A stretch of 64,000 bases of DNA from Streptomyces sp. H27-H5 (GTDB lineage: Bacteria > Actinomycetota > Actinomycetes > Streptomycetales > Streptomycetaceae): positions 1 through 64,000 of the forward strand of contig NZ_JAPNLK010000010.1 in assembly GCF_026627505.1 (NCBI RefSeq), written 5' to 3'. This document shows positions 17,953 to 26,357 of the stretch, piece by piece. Every line of letters starts with the position of its first letter. Position 1 is the stretch's first letter. The notes below the pieces were generated by a model, which saw only the letters and a program-made list of their open reading frames with translations, was not told the origin of the DNA and did no database searches. The translations under genes and the position numbers were made by a program.

Positions 17953-19809
17953 ATGGGATTTATGGGGGACAGGTCAACTCTGCTGGAGACAGGGCGGTTT
18001 GTGAGGGCGGAGGCCGAGCCGGGCACGGGAGCCGTTGAGGCGGCTCGCACCGTTAACGCGCAGACCGCACTGACCGATGCGGATTTCGCGGACGAAGCCT
18101 TCGGCGAAGCCGACGTGGCCAGTGACGCCGAGCTCGAAGCCCGGCACCGGGTGGCCGCCGACAAGGGCGACCCCGGCGCCATGAGCGTGCTCGGGGCGCT
18201 GCTGCTGCGCCGCGGCGACCTCGCCGGGGCCGAGCCCTACCTGCGCGGAGCCACCGGCGAGGGCGACCGGGCCGCCGCCAACAACCTCGGCGTACTGCTG
18301 CACCAGCGGGGCTACCCCGAGGAGGCCGCCGGCTGGTGGCGCGTCGCCGCCGTGGCCGGATCCGCACCCGCCGCGCACGCTCTCGGCCGCTACTACCGGG
18401 AGCGGGGCGACGAGCCCGCCGCCGAGTACTGGCTGCGCCAGGCGGCGGAATCCGGCCATGCCCTGGGCGCGTACGGACTGGCCGACCTGCTGGAGCACCG
18501 TGGGGACCGCGGCGTCGAGCGCTGGTTCCGCGCGGCTGCCGAGCAGGGGCACCGCGAAGCCGCGTACCGACTGGCGCGACACCTGCGCAAGGGCGACCCC
18601 GCCGAGGCCGAGCAGTGGTACCGGCAGGCCGCCGCGCGCGGACACCGCCGGGCCGCCCTGCACCTGGGCGCGTTGCTGGAGGCGCGCGGGGAACTCAAGG
18701 AGGCCGGGCGCTGGTACCTGACCTCCGCCAAGCAGGGCGAGGCCCGAGCCGCCTGCGCCCTGGGGTTCCTGCTGCGCGACGCCGGCGACGAGGACAGCGC
18801 GGCCGCGTGGTGGAACCGTGCCGCCCAGGACGGCGACGGCAACGCCGCCAACGCGCTGGGCGCGCTGCACGCCGCGCGCGGCGAGACCCAGACGGCCGAG
18901 AAGTGGTACCGGGCCGCCATGGACGCGGGCGACCAGAACGGGGCGTACAACCTTGCTTTGCTGTGCGCCGCACAGGAGCGGACCGCGCAGGCCGAGCAGT
19001 GGTACCGGCGCGCGGCGTACGCGGGCCACCGCGAGGCGGCCAACGCGCTCGCCATCCTGCTGTTGCAGGGCGGCGACACCGAGGGCGCCGAGCCCTGGTT
19101 CTCCAAGGCGGCGGAGGCGGGCAGCGTGGACGCCGCCTTCAACCTGGGCATCCTCTTCGCCGGTCGGGACGAGGACCGCACGGCGCTGAAGTGGTACGAG
19201 CGGGCCGCGTCGGCGGGACACACCGACGCCGCGCTCCAGGTCGGCATCGCCCTCGTGCGGGACGGCGAGGAGCGCGCCGCCGAACGCCACCTGCGCTGCG
19301 CGGCGGGCGGCGGCAGCGCGGAGGCCGCGTTCCGGCTGGCCTCGCTGCTGGAGTCGCTGGCCCCGCCGCCGGAGCCGCCGGCCCTCGGCGAGTCCGCGGG
19401 CGGCGCCGCGCGCACCGAGAGCGAGGAGTGGTACGAGCGGGCCGCCGAGCACGGGCACCGGCGGGCGCAGGTGCGCGTCGGGATGCTGGCCGCCGCGCGG
19501 GGTGACCTCGCGATGGCGGCGCGGTGGTACCGGGAGGCGGCCGAGGCCGGCTCCCGCAACGGGGCCTTCAACCTGGGGCTGTTGCTGGCACGGGAGGGCA
19601 ACGAGCCGGAGGCGGCGCTGTGGTGGACGCGGGCGGCCGTGTCCGGACACGGCCGGGCCGCGCTGCGGCTGGGACTGCTGGCCGCGCGTCAGGGCGACCT
19701 GACGGAGGGGCAGAAGTGGTGCGTGCGGGCCATGGAGCTGGGGCCGGCGGAGGTCTCGGAACGGGCCGCCAGGCTGCGGGACGCGCTGGCGGAGGAACTC
19801 TCGGCCTGA
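17953..19809 (+). CDS. Sel1/TPR-repeat protein
   Basis: A 618-residue protein made almost entirely of about 36-residue Sel1-like helical repeats from about residue 70 to the end. Each carries a variant of AxxWYRxAAxxGHxxAAxxLG; about fourteen copies are visible. Such solenoids are scaffolds for protein complexes. There is no signal peptide. ATG 17953 has AGGTG upstream; ATG 17962 is an alternative. It lies alone between two identical tRNA genes. Partner unknown. Confidence 0.85.
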   Translation: MGFMGDRSTLLETGRFVRAEAEPGTGAVEAARTVNAQTALTDADFADEAFGEADVASDAELEARHRVAADKGDPGAMSVLGALLLRRGDLAGAEPYLRGATGEGDRAAANNLGVLLHQRGYPEEAAGWWRVAAVAGSAPAAHALGRYYRERGDEPAAEYWLRQAAESGHALGAYGLADLLEHRGDRGVERWFRAAAEQGHREAAYRLARHLRKGDPAEAEQWYRQAAARGHRRAALHLGALLEARGELKEAGRWYLTSAKQGEARAACALGFLLRDAGDEDSAAAWWNRAAQDGDGNAANALGALHAARGETQTAEKWYRAAMDAGDQNGAYNLALLCAAQERTAQAEQWYRRAAYAGHREAANALAILLLQGGDTEGAEPWFSKAAEAGSVDAAFNLGILFAGRDEDRTALKWYERAASAGHTDAALQVGIALVRDGEERAAERHLRCAAGGGSAEAAFRLASLLESLAPPPEPPALGESAGGAARTESEEWYERAAEHGHRRAQVRVGMLAAARGDLAMAARWYREAAEAGSRNGAFNLGLLLAREGNEPEAALWWTRAAVSGHGRAALRLGLLAARQGDLTEGQKWCVRAMELGPAEVSERAARLRDALAEELSA

Positions 19810-19840
19810 CCCGGGACGGCCGAGAGGCGCCGCTCGGGGG

Positions 19841-19943
19841 TCAGCGGTAGAGCCATGACGTCGAGCGCGCGTACGCGTGGCGGAAGAACAGGGGCATCAG
19901 GGCGTCGTTGACGCGGCGTTGCAGGGTGCCGGGGGTCTTGGAG
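19841..19943 (-). pseudogene. Remnant: C-terminal tail of an unidentified gene
   Basis: On the minus strand about 34 codons ending in TGA at 19841-19843 encode [14 protein letters not shown]...SWLYR with G or C at nearly every third position. This shows they are real coding sequence. The frame has no start and merges into DNA that reads as TetR sequence on the opposite strand from about 19945, so it is a truncated leftover. The parent family is not identified. Confidence 0.5.
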
Positions 19944-19944
19944 T

Positions 19945-20395
19945 CGCACTTCGCCGGCAAGGAGGAGCTGCTCCAGGCGCTGCTCGCGGACATGGGGGAC
20001 CAGGTCGACGCGGCCGTGGGGGCCGAGGAGCATCCGCGGGAACACGATCTCGCCGATCCCGCACAGCTCCGCACGCACGTCGCCGTCAGCTGGGGGTCTT
20101 CCGGGACCACCTGCCCGTCGTGGTGGCCCTCTTCCAGAAGTCCATGGCCGAGCCCCCGGCGGCGGGGCGAGCCTGGGAGCGGCTGACGCGGGAGACGGAC
20201 CCGCTGCGTCGGCACCTGGAGTACATGCGCGAGCAGGGCCGCCCGCTTCCCGGAGACCCCGGTCTGGTCGCGGCGGCCATGGGGTCGATGATCTCGATGC
20301 TCGGCTACGCGGCGATGACCGCAGGGGTCCCGCTCGACGACGACGAGGTGGTCGACACCCTCACCGCTCTCCCGCTGCGAGGACTGGCCGGTTAA
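19945..20395 (+). pseudogene. TetR-family regulator remnant (5'-truncated, frameshifted)
   Basis: Frame 1 reads [20 protein letters not shown], the end of a TetR DNA-binding domain, and continues to about 20091. The protein then continues in another frame as [18 protein letters not shown] to the stop at 20393-20395. One missing G in the G-run at 20092-20096 explains the shift. The first about 40 residues, including most of the helix-turn-helix, are absent. The gene is therefore non-functional even if the frameshift were a sequencing error. Confidence 0.7.
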
Positions 20396-20442
20396 CGGAT
20401 TTGCATCTGCCGGGGGCCCTCCCGTAAAGTCAGGTTTACCGA

Positions 20443-20516
20443 CGCGGGGTGGAGCAGCTCGGTAGCTCGCTGGGCTCATAACCCAGAGGTCGCAGGTTCA
20501 AATCCTGTCCCCGCTA
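20443..20516 (+). tRNA. Initiator tRNA-fMet (anticodon CAT), copy 2
   Basis: Identical over all 74 bases to the copy at 17652, with anticodon CAT at 20477-20479. The identity extends about 10 bases upstream (GTTTACCGACG versus GTTTTACCGACG). The terminator after it is similar but not identical. Confidence 0.97.
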
Positions 20517-20521
20517 CTGAA

Positions 20522-20560
20522 GACCGAAGGCCCGGATCCCCTGGATCCGGGCCTTCGGTC
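20522..20560 (+). terminator. Terminator after tRNA-fMet copy 2
   Basis: An 18-bp perfect stem (20522-20539 and 20543-20560) with a 3-base loop. Confidence 0.85.
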
Positions 20561-20586
20561 GTTTCCGGATGGAAAGCGCGCCACGA

Positions 20587-20621
20587 GAAGGGCCCGGAAG
20601 CATCATGCTTCCGGGCCCTTC
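20587..20621 (-). terminator. Terminator of the catR gene
   Basis: A 16-bp perfect stem (20587-20602 and 20606-20621), 20 bases beyond the catR stop. Confidence 0.8.
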
Positions 20622-20640
20622 GTGTCATTCGTGGCGGGGG

Positions 20641-21057
20641 TCAGGCGACCGCGCAGTTCGGGCAGACCCCTCGGTACGTCACCTCGACGGCGGAGACCGT
20701 GAAGCCGAAGCGTTCGCCGTCGGGGAGGTCGGCCAGCGGGTCGCCGGCCGGGTGGACGTCGCGGATCGCGCCGCAGCGGGCGCACACCAGGTGGTGGTGC
20801 GGCTGGTGCGCGTTCGGGTCGTACCGCTTGGCGCGGCGATCCGTGGACACCTCCAGGACCTCGCCGAGGGACACGAGCTCGCCCAAGGTGTTGTAGACGG
20901 TCGCCCGGGAGATCTCCGGCAGCCTGGTCACGGCACGCGCGTGCACCTCGTCTGCCGTCAGGTGAACGTGGTCACCGTCGAGCACCTCGGCCACGACACG
21001 CCGCTGTGCGGTCATGCGCCATCCGCGTCCGCGGAGTCGTTGCAGCAGGTCACTCAT
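20641..21057 (-). CDS. catR: Fur/PerR-family peroxide-sensing repressor CatR
   Basis: A 138-residue Fur-family metalloregulator: winged helix (about 1-80, SRATVYNTLGEL recognition helix), then His-rich PHHHLVCARCG, and two CxxC pairs (Cys92/95 and Cys132/135) for structural zinc. Divergent placement beside a catalase gene is the arrangement of S. coelicolor catR-catA, where oxidation of the repressor releases catalase expression. The start is ATG 21057. Confidence 0.85.
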   Translation of the reverse strand: MSDLLQRLRGRGWRMTAQRRVVAEVLDGDHVHLTADEVHARAVTRLPEISRATVYNTLGELVSLGEVLEVSTDRRAKRYDPNAHQPHHHLVCARCGAIRDVHPAGDPLADLPDGERFGFTVSAVEVTYRGVCPNCAVA

Positions 21058-21123
21058 GGACGCCAGCCTAACAGCGAGGGGACTCCGTGTAACTCCCGAA
21101 CGAGTGCGAGATTGGATTCCTGC

Positions 21124-21151
21124 TTGACTTAGACAAAGTCCATCGTAGGAT
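21124..21151 (+). promoter_or_regulatory. catA promoter with overlapping inverted-repeat operator
   Basis: A -35 TTGACT (21124-21129) and -10 TAGGAT (21146-21151) are separated by 16 bases. GACTT (21126-21130) and AAGTC (21136-21140) form an inverted repeat over the -35 and spacer, a plausible CatR site. Confidence 0.6.
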
Positions 21152-21217
21152 CGAGTACGGCACGGCCCGAGGTCGGGTCGAGGGCAGGACGAGGCAGGAA
21201 TGACGCAGGAGGCGCAC

Positions 21218-22669
21218 GTGACGCAGGGACCGCTCACCACGGAGGCCGGAGCTCCGGTCGCCGACAACCAGAACAGCGAGACCGCCGGCATCGGCGGCCC
21301 CGTCCTGGTCCAGGACCAGCTCCTGCTGGAGAAGCTCGCGCACTTCAACCGCGAGCGGATCCCGGAGCGCGTGGTGCACGCCCGCGGCGCCGGCGCCTAC
21401 GGCACCTTCACGCTCACCCGCGACGTCTCGCAGTGGACCCGGGCGAAGTTCCTGTCCGAGGTCGGCAAGGAGACCGAGACGTTCCTGCGCTTCTCCACCG
21501 TCGCGGGCAACCTCGGCAGCGCCGACGCGGTGCGCGACCCCCGCGGCTGGGCGCTGAAGTTCTACACCGAAGAGGGCAACTACGACCTCGTCGGCAACAA
21601 CACCCCGGTGTTCTTCATCAAGGACGCCATCAAGTTCCCCGACTTCATCCACACCCAGAAGCGCGACCCGTACACGGGCTCGCAGGAAGCCGACAACGTG
21701 TGGGACTTCTGGGGCCTGAGCCCCGAGTCGACCCACCAGGTCACCTGGCTCTTCGGCGACCGCGGCATCCCGGCGTCCTACCGCCACATGAACGGCTTCG
21801 GCTCGCACACGTTCCAGTGGAACAACGAGGCCGGCGAGGTCTTCTGGGTCAAGTACCACTTCAAGACCGACCAGGGCATCAAGAACCTCACCCAGGACGA
21901 GGCCAACCGGCTCGCCGGCGAGGACCCCGACTCGCACCAGCGCGACCTGCGCGAGGCCATCGAGCGCGGCGACTTCCCGTCCTGGACCGTGCAGGTCCAG
22001 ATCATGCCCGCGGCCGAGGCGGCCGGGTACCGCTTCAACCCGTTCGACCTCACCAAGGTGTGGCCGCACGCGGACTACCCGCTGATCGAGATCGGCAAGC
22101 TGGAGCTCAACCGCAACCCGGAGAACGTCTTCGCCGAGGTCGAGCAGAGCATCTTCAGCCCGGCCCACTTCGTCCCCGGCATCGGTCCCTCTCCGGACAA
22201 GATGCTCCAGGGCCGTCTCTTCGGCTACGGCGACGCCCACCGCTACCGCGTCGGCATCAACGCCGACCACCTGCCGGTGAACCGCCCGCACGCCACCGAG
22301 GCGCGCACCCACTCCCGCGACGGCCACCTGTACGACGGTCGCCACAAGGGCGCGAAGAACTACGAGCCGAACAGCTTCGGCGGCCCGCACCAGATCGACC
22401 GCCCGCTGTGGCAGTCGGTTCCCCTCACGGGCGGCACGGGCAACCACCCGGCCGCGGTGCACAGCGAGGACAACGACTTCGTCCAGGCCGGCAACCTCTA
22501 CCGCCTCTACTCGGAGGACGAGAAGACCCGGCTGATCGAGAACCTGTCCGGGTTCATCGCCAAGGTCTCGCGCGAGGACATCGTCGAGCGCGCGATCAAC
22601 AACTTCCGCCAGGCGGACGGCGACTTCGGCAAGCGGCTGGAAGCCGCGGTCCAGGCCCTTCGCGGCTGA
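21218..22669 (+). CDS. catA: Monofunctional heme catalase
   Basis: A 483-residue clade-3-sized catalase that dismutates hydrogen peroxide. The catalytic His54 sits in [11 protein letters not shown] and the heme-ligand Tyr in [25 protein letters not shown] is also present. GTG 21218 is preceded by AGGAGG at ideal spacing and gives [11 protein letters not shown], as recalled for S. coelicolor CatA. An ATG six codons upstream (21200) is less likely. No signal peptide. Confidence 0.95.
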   Translation: MTQGPLTTEAGAPVADNQNSETAGIGGPVLVQDQLLLEKLAHFNRERIPERVVHARGAGAYGTFTLTRDVSQWTRAKFLSEVGKETETFLRFSTVAGNLGSADAVRDPRGWALKFYTEEGNYDLVGNNTPVFFIKDAIKFPDFIHTQKRDPYTGSQEADNVWDFWGLSPESTHQVTWLFGDRGIPASYRHMNGFGSHTFQWNNEAGEVFWVKYHFKTDQGIKNLTQDEANRLAGEDPDSHQRDLREAIERGDFPSWTVQVQIMPAAEAAGYRFNPFDLTKVWPHADYPLIEIGKLELNRNPENVFAEVEQSIFSPAHFVPGIGPSPDKMLQGRLFGYGDAHRYRVGINADHLPVNRPHATEARTHSRDGHLYDGRHKGAKNYEPNSFGGPHQIDRPLWQSVPLTGGTGNHPAAVHSEDNDFVQAGNLYRLYSEDEKTRLIENLSGFIAKVSREDIVERAINNFRQADGDFGKRLEAAVQALRG

Positions 22670-22692
22670 CGCACCGCTTGTCGTGGCGAAAG

Positions 22693-22726
22693 ACGGGCCG
22701 GCGCTCCCTCGGGAGGGCCGGCCCGT
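22693..22726. terminator. Terminator between catA and the CBS gene
   Basis: Inverted repeat with outer arms 22693-22701 and 22718-22726 and an inner CTCCC/GGGAG stem, lying between convergent genes. Confidence 0.7.
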
Positions 22727-22775
22727 CGGCGTACCGCCGAAGAAGCCCGGGCCGGCGCGGCCCCGGCCCCTGGAC

Positions 22776-23171
22776 CTACGCCGGTACGGCGCTGCGTCGG
22801 ACCGGCGCCCAGCAGCGGATGACGTCACGGACGGACACGATGCCCACGGGGCCGCCGTCCTCCAGCACGATCAGATGCCGGAAACCGCCGTGCGCCATGG
22901 CCTCGGCGGCCTCCTGCACGGTCGCCTCCGGGGTACAGAACACGACGTTGTTGGTGGTGTGCGCACCCACGGACTCACGGTCGGGATCGTGTCCCGCGCC
23001 GATCGAGTTGAGGATGTCGCGCTCGGTCAGGATGCCGATTCCACTGTGCTCGGGGTCGAGTACGACGGCCGCGCCCACGCGCCGGCCGGACATCAGGCAG
23101 GCCGCCTGACGGAGGGAGTGCGCGGGTCCGAGGGTGAGGATCACGGTGCTCATGGCGTCACGGACGAGCAT
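22776..23171 (-). CDS. CBS-pair domain protein
   Basis: A 131-residue protein consisting of two CBS motifs (about 5-58 and 70-125; ILTERDILNSIG and GIVSVRDVIR end each one). CBS pairs bind adenine nucleotides and act as energy or redox sensors. ATG 23171 gives MLVRDAMSTV with AGGAGG upstream; the longer GTG start at 23183 overlaps that site. Confidence 0.85.
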   Translation of the reverse strand: MLVRDAMSTVILTLGPAHSLRQAACLMSGRRVGAAVVLDPEHSGIGILTERDILNSIGAGHDPDRESVGAHTTNNVVFCTPEATVQEAAEAMAHGGFRHLIVLEDGGPVGIVSVRDVIRCWAPVRRSAVPA

Positions 23172-23311
23172 GAAGGGAGCCACCTCCTGGTGATCCCCCG
23201 CTCGGGTGGGTGCGCGAGGTGAAGGCCGTGCGGTCGCACTTCGAGAAACCCTTCACAAGCGCACAAGCGGGGGGACCCTCAGATTCCCACGAACACGGAG
23301 GGTCATCAAGA

Positions 23312-23359
23312 GGGCGCGTTCCGCACGCCCGGGCGCATCCGCCGGCGCGGAACGCGCCC
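23312..23359 (-). terminator. Hairpin downstream of hisN
   Basis: 13-bp arms (23312-23324 and 23347-23359) with a 22-base loop in the 251-base gap between the hisN and CBS genes. The rest of the gap holds no gene that I can support. Confidence 0.5.
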
Positions 23360-23422
23360 GGACCTCGTTCGCGTGGGCCCCAGGGGTCCGGGACCCGGCC
23401 ACCCGCACCCCGGCGCCTTGAG

Positions 23423-24235
23423 TCAGGCGCGCGGACGCAGGTGCGCCAGCATCTCCGCGTGGAGCAGCCCGTTCGAGGCGGCGGCGTTCCCGCCGTGCAC
23501 GCCCTCGACCCCGTCCAGATCGGTGAAGCGGCCGCCCGCCTCCTCCACCACGACCGCCAGGGCGGCCATGTCCCACAGGCTCAGCTCCGGCTCCGCGCAC
23601 AGGTCGAGCGAACCCTCCGCGACCATCATGTAGGGCCAGAAGTCGCCGTAGCCGCGGGTGCGCCAGCAGGCGCGCGACAGGTCCAGGAAGCCGGGCAGCC
23701 GGCCCTGCTCCTCCCAGCCGGTCAGCGAGGAGTAGGCGAAGGAGGCGTCATCCAGGGTCGCGACCTTCGACACCCCGAGCCGCGTGGTCTCGCCCAGGGC
23801 GCCGCCCGCGAAGGCGCCACCGCCCTGCGCCGCCCACCAGCGGCGGCCCAGCGCCGGCGCGGAGACCACGCCGACCACGGGACGGAAGGCGCCGTCGGCG
23901 TCGTCGGGGTCCTGTGCCATCAGGGAGATCAGGGTCGCCCAGACCGGAACCCCGCGCACGTAGTTCTTGGTGCCGTCGATGGGGTCCACGACCCAACGGC
24001 GCGGCCCCTCGCCCTGGAGCCCGTACTCCTCGCCCAGGATCGCGTCGCCGGGGCGGGCGGCCAGGATCCCGGCCCGGACGATCTCCTCGGCGGCCTTGTC
24101 GGCCTCGCTCACCGGGGTCATGTCCGGCTTCGTCTCGACCAGCAGGTCGAGGGCTCGGAACCGCTGCATCGTGGCGGCGTCCGCCGCGTCGGCGAGTTCA
24201 AGGGCAAGGCGGAGGTCATCGTCATACTCGGGCAT
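23423..24235 (-). CDS. hisN: Histidinol-phosphatase (inositol monophosphatase family) HisN
   Basis: A 270-residue member of the IMPase superfamily. The metal site is intact: GEE at 68-70, DPIDGTKNY at 84-92 and the C-terminal ELSLWDMAAL. In actinobacteria this subgroup supplies the histidinol-phosphate phosphatase missing from the his operon. From memory the gene sits near aroA in Streptomyces. Inositol monophosphatase activity is the alternative. The start is ATG 24235. Confidence 0.8.
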   Translation of the reverse strand: MPEYDDDLRLALELADAADAATMQRFRALDLLVETKPDMTPVSEADKAAEEIVRAGILAARPGDAILGEEYGLQGEGPRRWVVDPIDGTKNYVRGVPVWATLISLMAQDPDDADGAFRPVVGVVSAPALGRRWWAAQGGGAFAGGALGETTRLGVSKVATLDDASFAYSSLTGWEEQGRLPGFLDLSRACWRTRGYGDFWPYMMVAEGSLDLCAEPELSLWDMAALAVVVEEAGGRFTDLDGVEGVHGGNAAASNGLLHAEMLAHLRPRA

Positions 24236-24337
24236 GGTCGAACAGTAGCGAGACTGTCGCGGCCCGGCGAACGCCGTCCACGGTACGGCCGAGACGCGCC
24301 CTTGACAGGATCTGTCGACCCGTCAACTCTGGCCGGA

Positions 24338-24362
24338 GAGCCAATCGGGTGAGCCAATCGGG
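24338..24362 (+). repeat. 12-bp direct repeat upstream of a tetR gene
   Basis: GAGCCAATCGGG occurs at 24338-24349 and again at 24351-24362, just before the ribosome-binding site. Further upstream TTGAC (24303-24307) and GTCAA are spaced as an inverted repeat around a possible -35. Confidence 0.45.
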
Positions 24363-24372
24363 GGAGGCGTCG

Positions 24373-24933
24373 ATGCCGGCGGCCCGGGAATCCTTGCTGG
24401 AAGCGGCCGGAGCGGCGCTGTCCGCCCGCCCCTGGCCCGCCGTGCGGATGGTCGACGTGGCGGCCGCCGCCGGGGTGTCCCGACAGACCCTCTACAACGA
24501 GTTCGGCGGCAAGGCCGGCCTGGGCCGGGCCCTGGTCCGCCGCGAGGCCGACTGGTACCTCGACGGCGTGGACCGGACCCTGGCCGTCCAGGCGGGCACC
24601 GCCGACCGGCTCGCGGGAGTGGCCGAATGGACCGTACGGGCCGCCCGCGCGCGCCCCCTGGTCCAGGCCCTGCTGACCGGCTCGTGGAACGGGAACCTGC
24701 CCGCGCCGCCCGGACGCGGGTCCCGGCCGGGCGTCCCCGCGCTCGGTCCCGGCGAACTGATCCGCGCGGTCCGCGACCGGGCGTCCGCCGCGCTCACGCC
24801 GGAAACGGCGGGGCGGTGCGAACTCGTCGTACGGCTCGCACTGTCCTACGTGATCGCCCCGGGGGAGGAGTCGGGCACCGGGGAACTGCTGCGCCTGGTC
24901 AGTGCGCCGAACCGGACAGCTGAAGCCCGATGA
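24373..24933 (+). CDS. TetR-family transcriptional regulator
   Basis: A 186-residue regulator with a classical N-terminal helix-turn-helix (VDVAAAAGVSRQTLYNEFGGKAGL, about 23-46) and a divergent ligand-binding half. GGGGGAGG six bases before ATG 24373 fixes the start. It converges on the SMR transporter gene and overlaps its 3' end by 35 bases. This arrangement suggests, but does not prove, that it controls that efflux gene. Confidence 0.85.
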   Translation: MPAARESLLEAAGAALSARPWPAVRMVDVAAAAGVSRQTLYNEFGGKAGLGRALVRREADWYLDGVDRTLAVQAGTADRLAGVAEWTVRAARARPLVQALLTGSWNGNLPAPPGRGSRPGVPALGPGELIRAVRDRASAALTPETAGRCELVVRLALSYVIAPGEESGTGELLRLVSAPNRTAEAR

Positions 24934-25222
24934 CGCCGAGGATGACCAGCGAGATCGAGACGAGCTTGAGGGTGGACACCAGGTCGCCCAGGAAGACCAT
25001 GCCGTAGATCGCGGTCCCGGCGGCCCCGATGCCCGTCCACACCGCGTACGCCGGACCCACGTCGAGCTTCTTCAGCGCGAGCGTCAGCAGGCCGAAGCTG
25101 CCGAGCGCGAAACAGGCGAAGGCGATGGTCGGCCACAGACGGGTGAAACCGTGGGACAGCTTGAGGCACACCGCGAAGCCCGTCTCCAGGAACCCGGCGA
25201 CCACGACCAGCAGCCACGCCAT
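24899..25222 (-). CDS. SMR-family efflux transporter (SugE/Gdx-like)
   Basis: A 107-residue small multidrug resistance protein with four transmembrane helices. The essential proton/substrate Glu13 is in FLETGF and Trp62 in AYAVWTGIGAAGT. The WTGIGA pattern fits the guanidinium-exporting SugE/Gdx branch better than EmrE. No guanidine riboswitch is evident upstream. The start is ATG 25222. Confidence 0.85.
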   Translation of the reverse strand: MAWLLVVVAGFLETGFAVCLKLSHGFTRLWPTIAFACFALGSFGLLTLALKKLDVGPAYAVWTGIGAAGTAIYGMVFLGDLVSTLKLVSISLVILGVIGLQLSGSAH

Positions 25223-25244
25223 GGCGTACGCCTCCCCGCGTCAT

Positions 25245-25259
25245 GTGACATCGCGTCAC
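25245..25259 (-). promoter_or_regulatory. Inverted repeat upstream of the SMR gene
   Basis: GTGAC (25245-25249) and GTCAC (25255-25259) with a 5-base spacer, 23-37 bases before the SMR start. A plausible operator for the neighbouring TetR protein. Confidence 0.4.
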
Positions 25260-25338
25260 TTGGTGCGAACAAGCATTTATCCCGACCGGTGCTCCCACAA
25301 ACCCGGCCCGCCGCCGGACGGCCGGGCCGCCGATCGGC

Positions 25339-26349
25339 TCAGTCGCCCTCGCGGCGCTCCCGCGTCTCCAGCAGCCGGCGCAGCGAGTACAGCCGCGCCG
25401 GGTCCGCGTGGCCGTCCTCCACCCACTTGTCGAGCGCGCAGTCCGGCTCGTCGTGGCTGCACGCGCGCGGACACCCCTCGGTACCGGGCACCAGCTCCGG
25501 GAAGGCCAGGATCACCCGGGACGGGTCCACGTGGTGCAGACCGAACGAGCGCACGCCCGGAGTGTCGATCACCCAGCCGTCGCCCGAGGGCAGCGGCAGC
25601 GCCAGCGCCGAGGTGGTGGTGTGCCGGCCGCGGCCGGTCACCGCGTTCACGTGGCCGGTGGCGCGCCGCCGGTCCGCCGCGACGAGCGAGTTGACCAGGG
25701 TGGTCTTGCCGACGCCCGAGTGGCCGACGAAGGCCGTGATCCGGCCGTTCAGACGCTCGCGCACCCGCTCCGCCGCGTCACCCGTCGCCAGCTCCTCGCG
25801 GTTGGTGACCACGTAGTTCAGGCCGAACGTCGAGTAGATCTCCAGGATCTTGTCGGCGGACGTCAGGTCGGACTTGGTGAGCACCAGCAGCGGCTCCAGC
25901 CCGGCGTCGTACGCGGCCACCAGGCAGCGGTCGATCATCCGGGGCCGCGGCTCCGGATCGGCCAGCGCCGTGACGATGGCCAGCTGGTCCGCGTTCGCGA
26001 CGACCACCCGCTCGTACGGGTCGTCGTCGTCCGCGGTGCGCCGCAGGACGGACCTGCGCTCCTCGATCCGCACGATCCGGGCGAGGGTGTCCTTCTTGCC
26101 GGACAGGTCACCGACGATCCAGACCTTGTCGCCGACCACCGCCGCCTTGCGGCCGAGCTCGCGCGCCTTCATCGCGTGCACCGCGCGGTCCTCGACCAGG
26201 CAGGTCAGCCGGCCGCGGTCCACGGTCAGGACGAAGCCCTCCGAGGCGTCCTCGTGCTTGGGGCGGATGGTCGTACGCGGCCGATTGCCCTTGCGGTTCG
26301 GGCGGGAGCGGATGTCGTCCTCGTCGGTGTTCTTGCCGTACCTGCGCAT
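25339..26349 (-). CDS. rsgA: Ribosome small-subunit-dependent GTPase RsgA
   Basis: A 336-residue circularly permuted GTPase that helps mature the 30S subunit. Motifs occur in permuted order G4 (TKSD), G1 (GHSGVGKTT) and G3 (DTPG), followed by the C-terminal zinc knuckle CPRACSHDEPDC. ATG 26349 follows the aroA stop by 8 bases, so the two form an operon. The 14-residue upstream extension lacks a ribosome-binding site. Confidence 0.93.
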   Translation of the reverse strand: MRRYGKNTDEDDIRSRPNRKGNRPRTTIRPKHEDASEGFVLTVDRGRLTCLVEDRAVHAMKARELGRKAAVVGDKVWIVGDLSGKKDTLARIVRIEERRSVLRRTADDDDPYERVVVANADQLAIVTALADPEPRPRMIDRCLVAAYDAGLEPLLVLTKSDLTSADKILEIYSTFGLNYVVTNREELATGDAAERVRERLNGRITAFVGHSGVGKTTLVNSLVAADRRRATGHVNAVTGRGRHTTTSALALPLPSGDGWVIDTPGVRSFGLHHVDPSRVILAFPELVPGTEGCPRACSHDEPDCALDKWVEDGHADPARLYSLRRLLETRERREGD

Positions 26350-26357
26350 GACGGGCC

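Noticed and set aside
17652-20516. Integrated mobile element between the tRNA copies
   Set aside because: No integrase, excisionase, transposase or replication gene is present between them, so only a recombination-prone segment is claimed.
25223-25338. Guanidine (ykkC-type) riboswitch upstream of the SMR gene
   Set aside because: I looked for it because SugE/Gdx genes often carry one; the short region lacks the conserved elements and instead has a palindrome.
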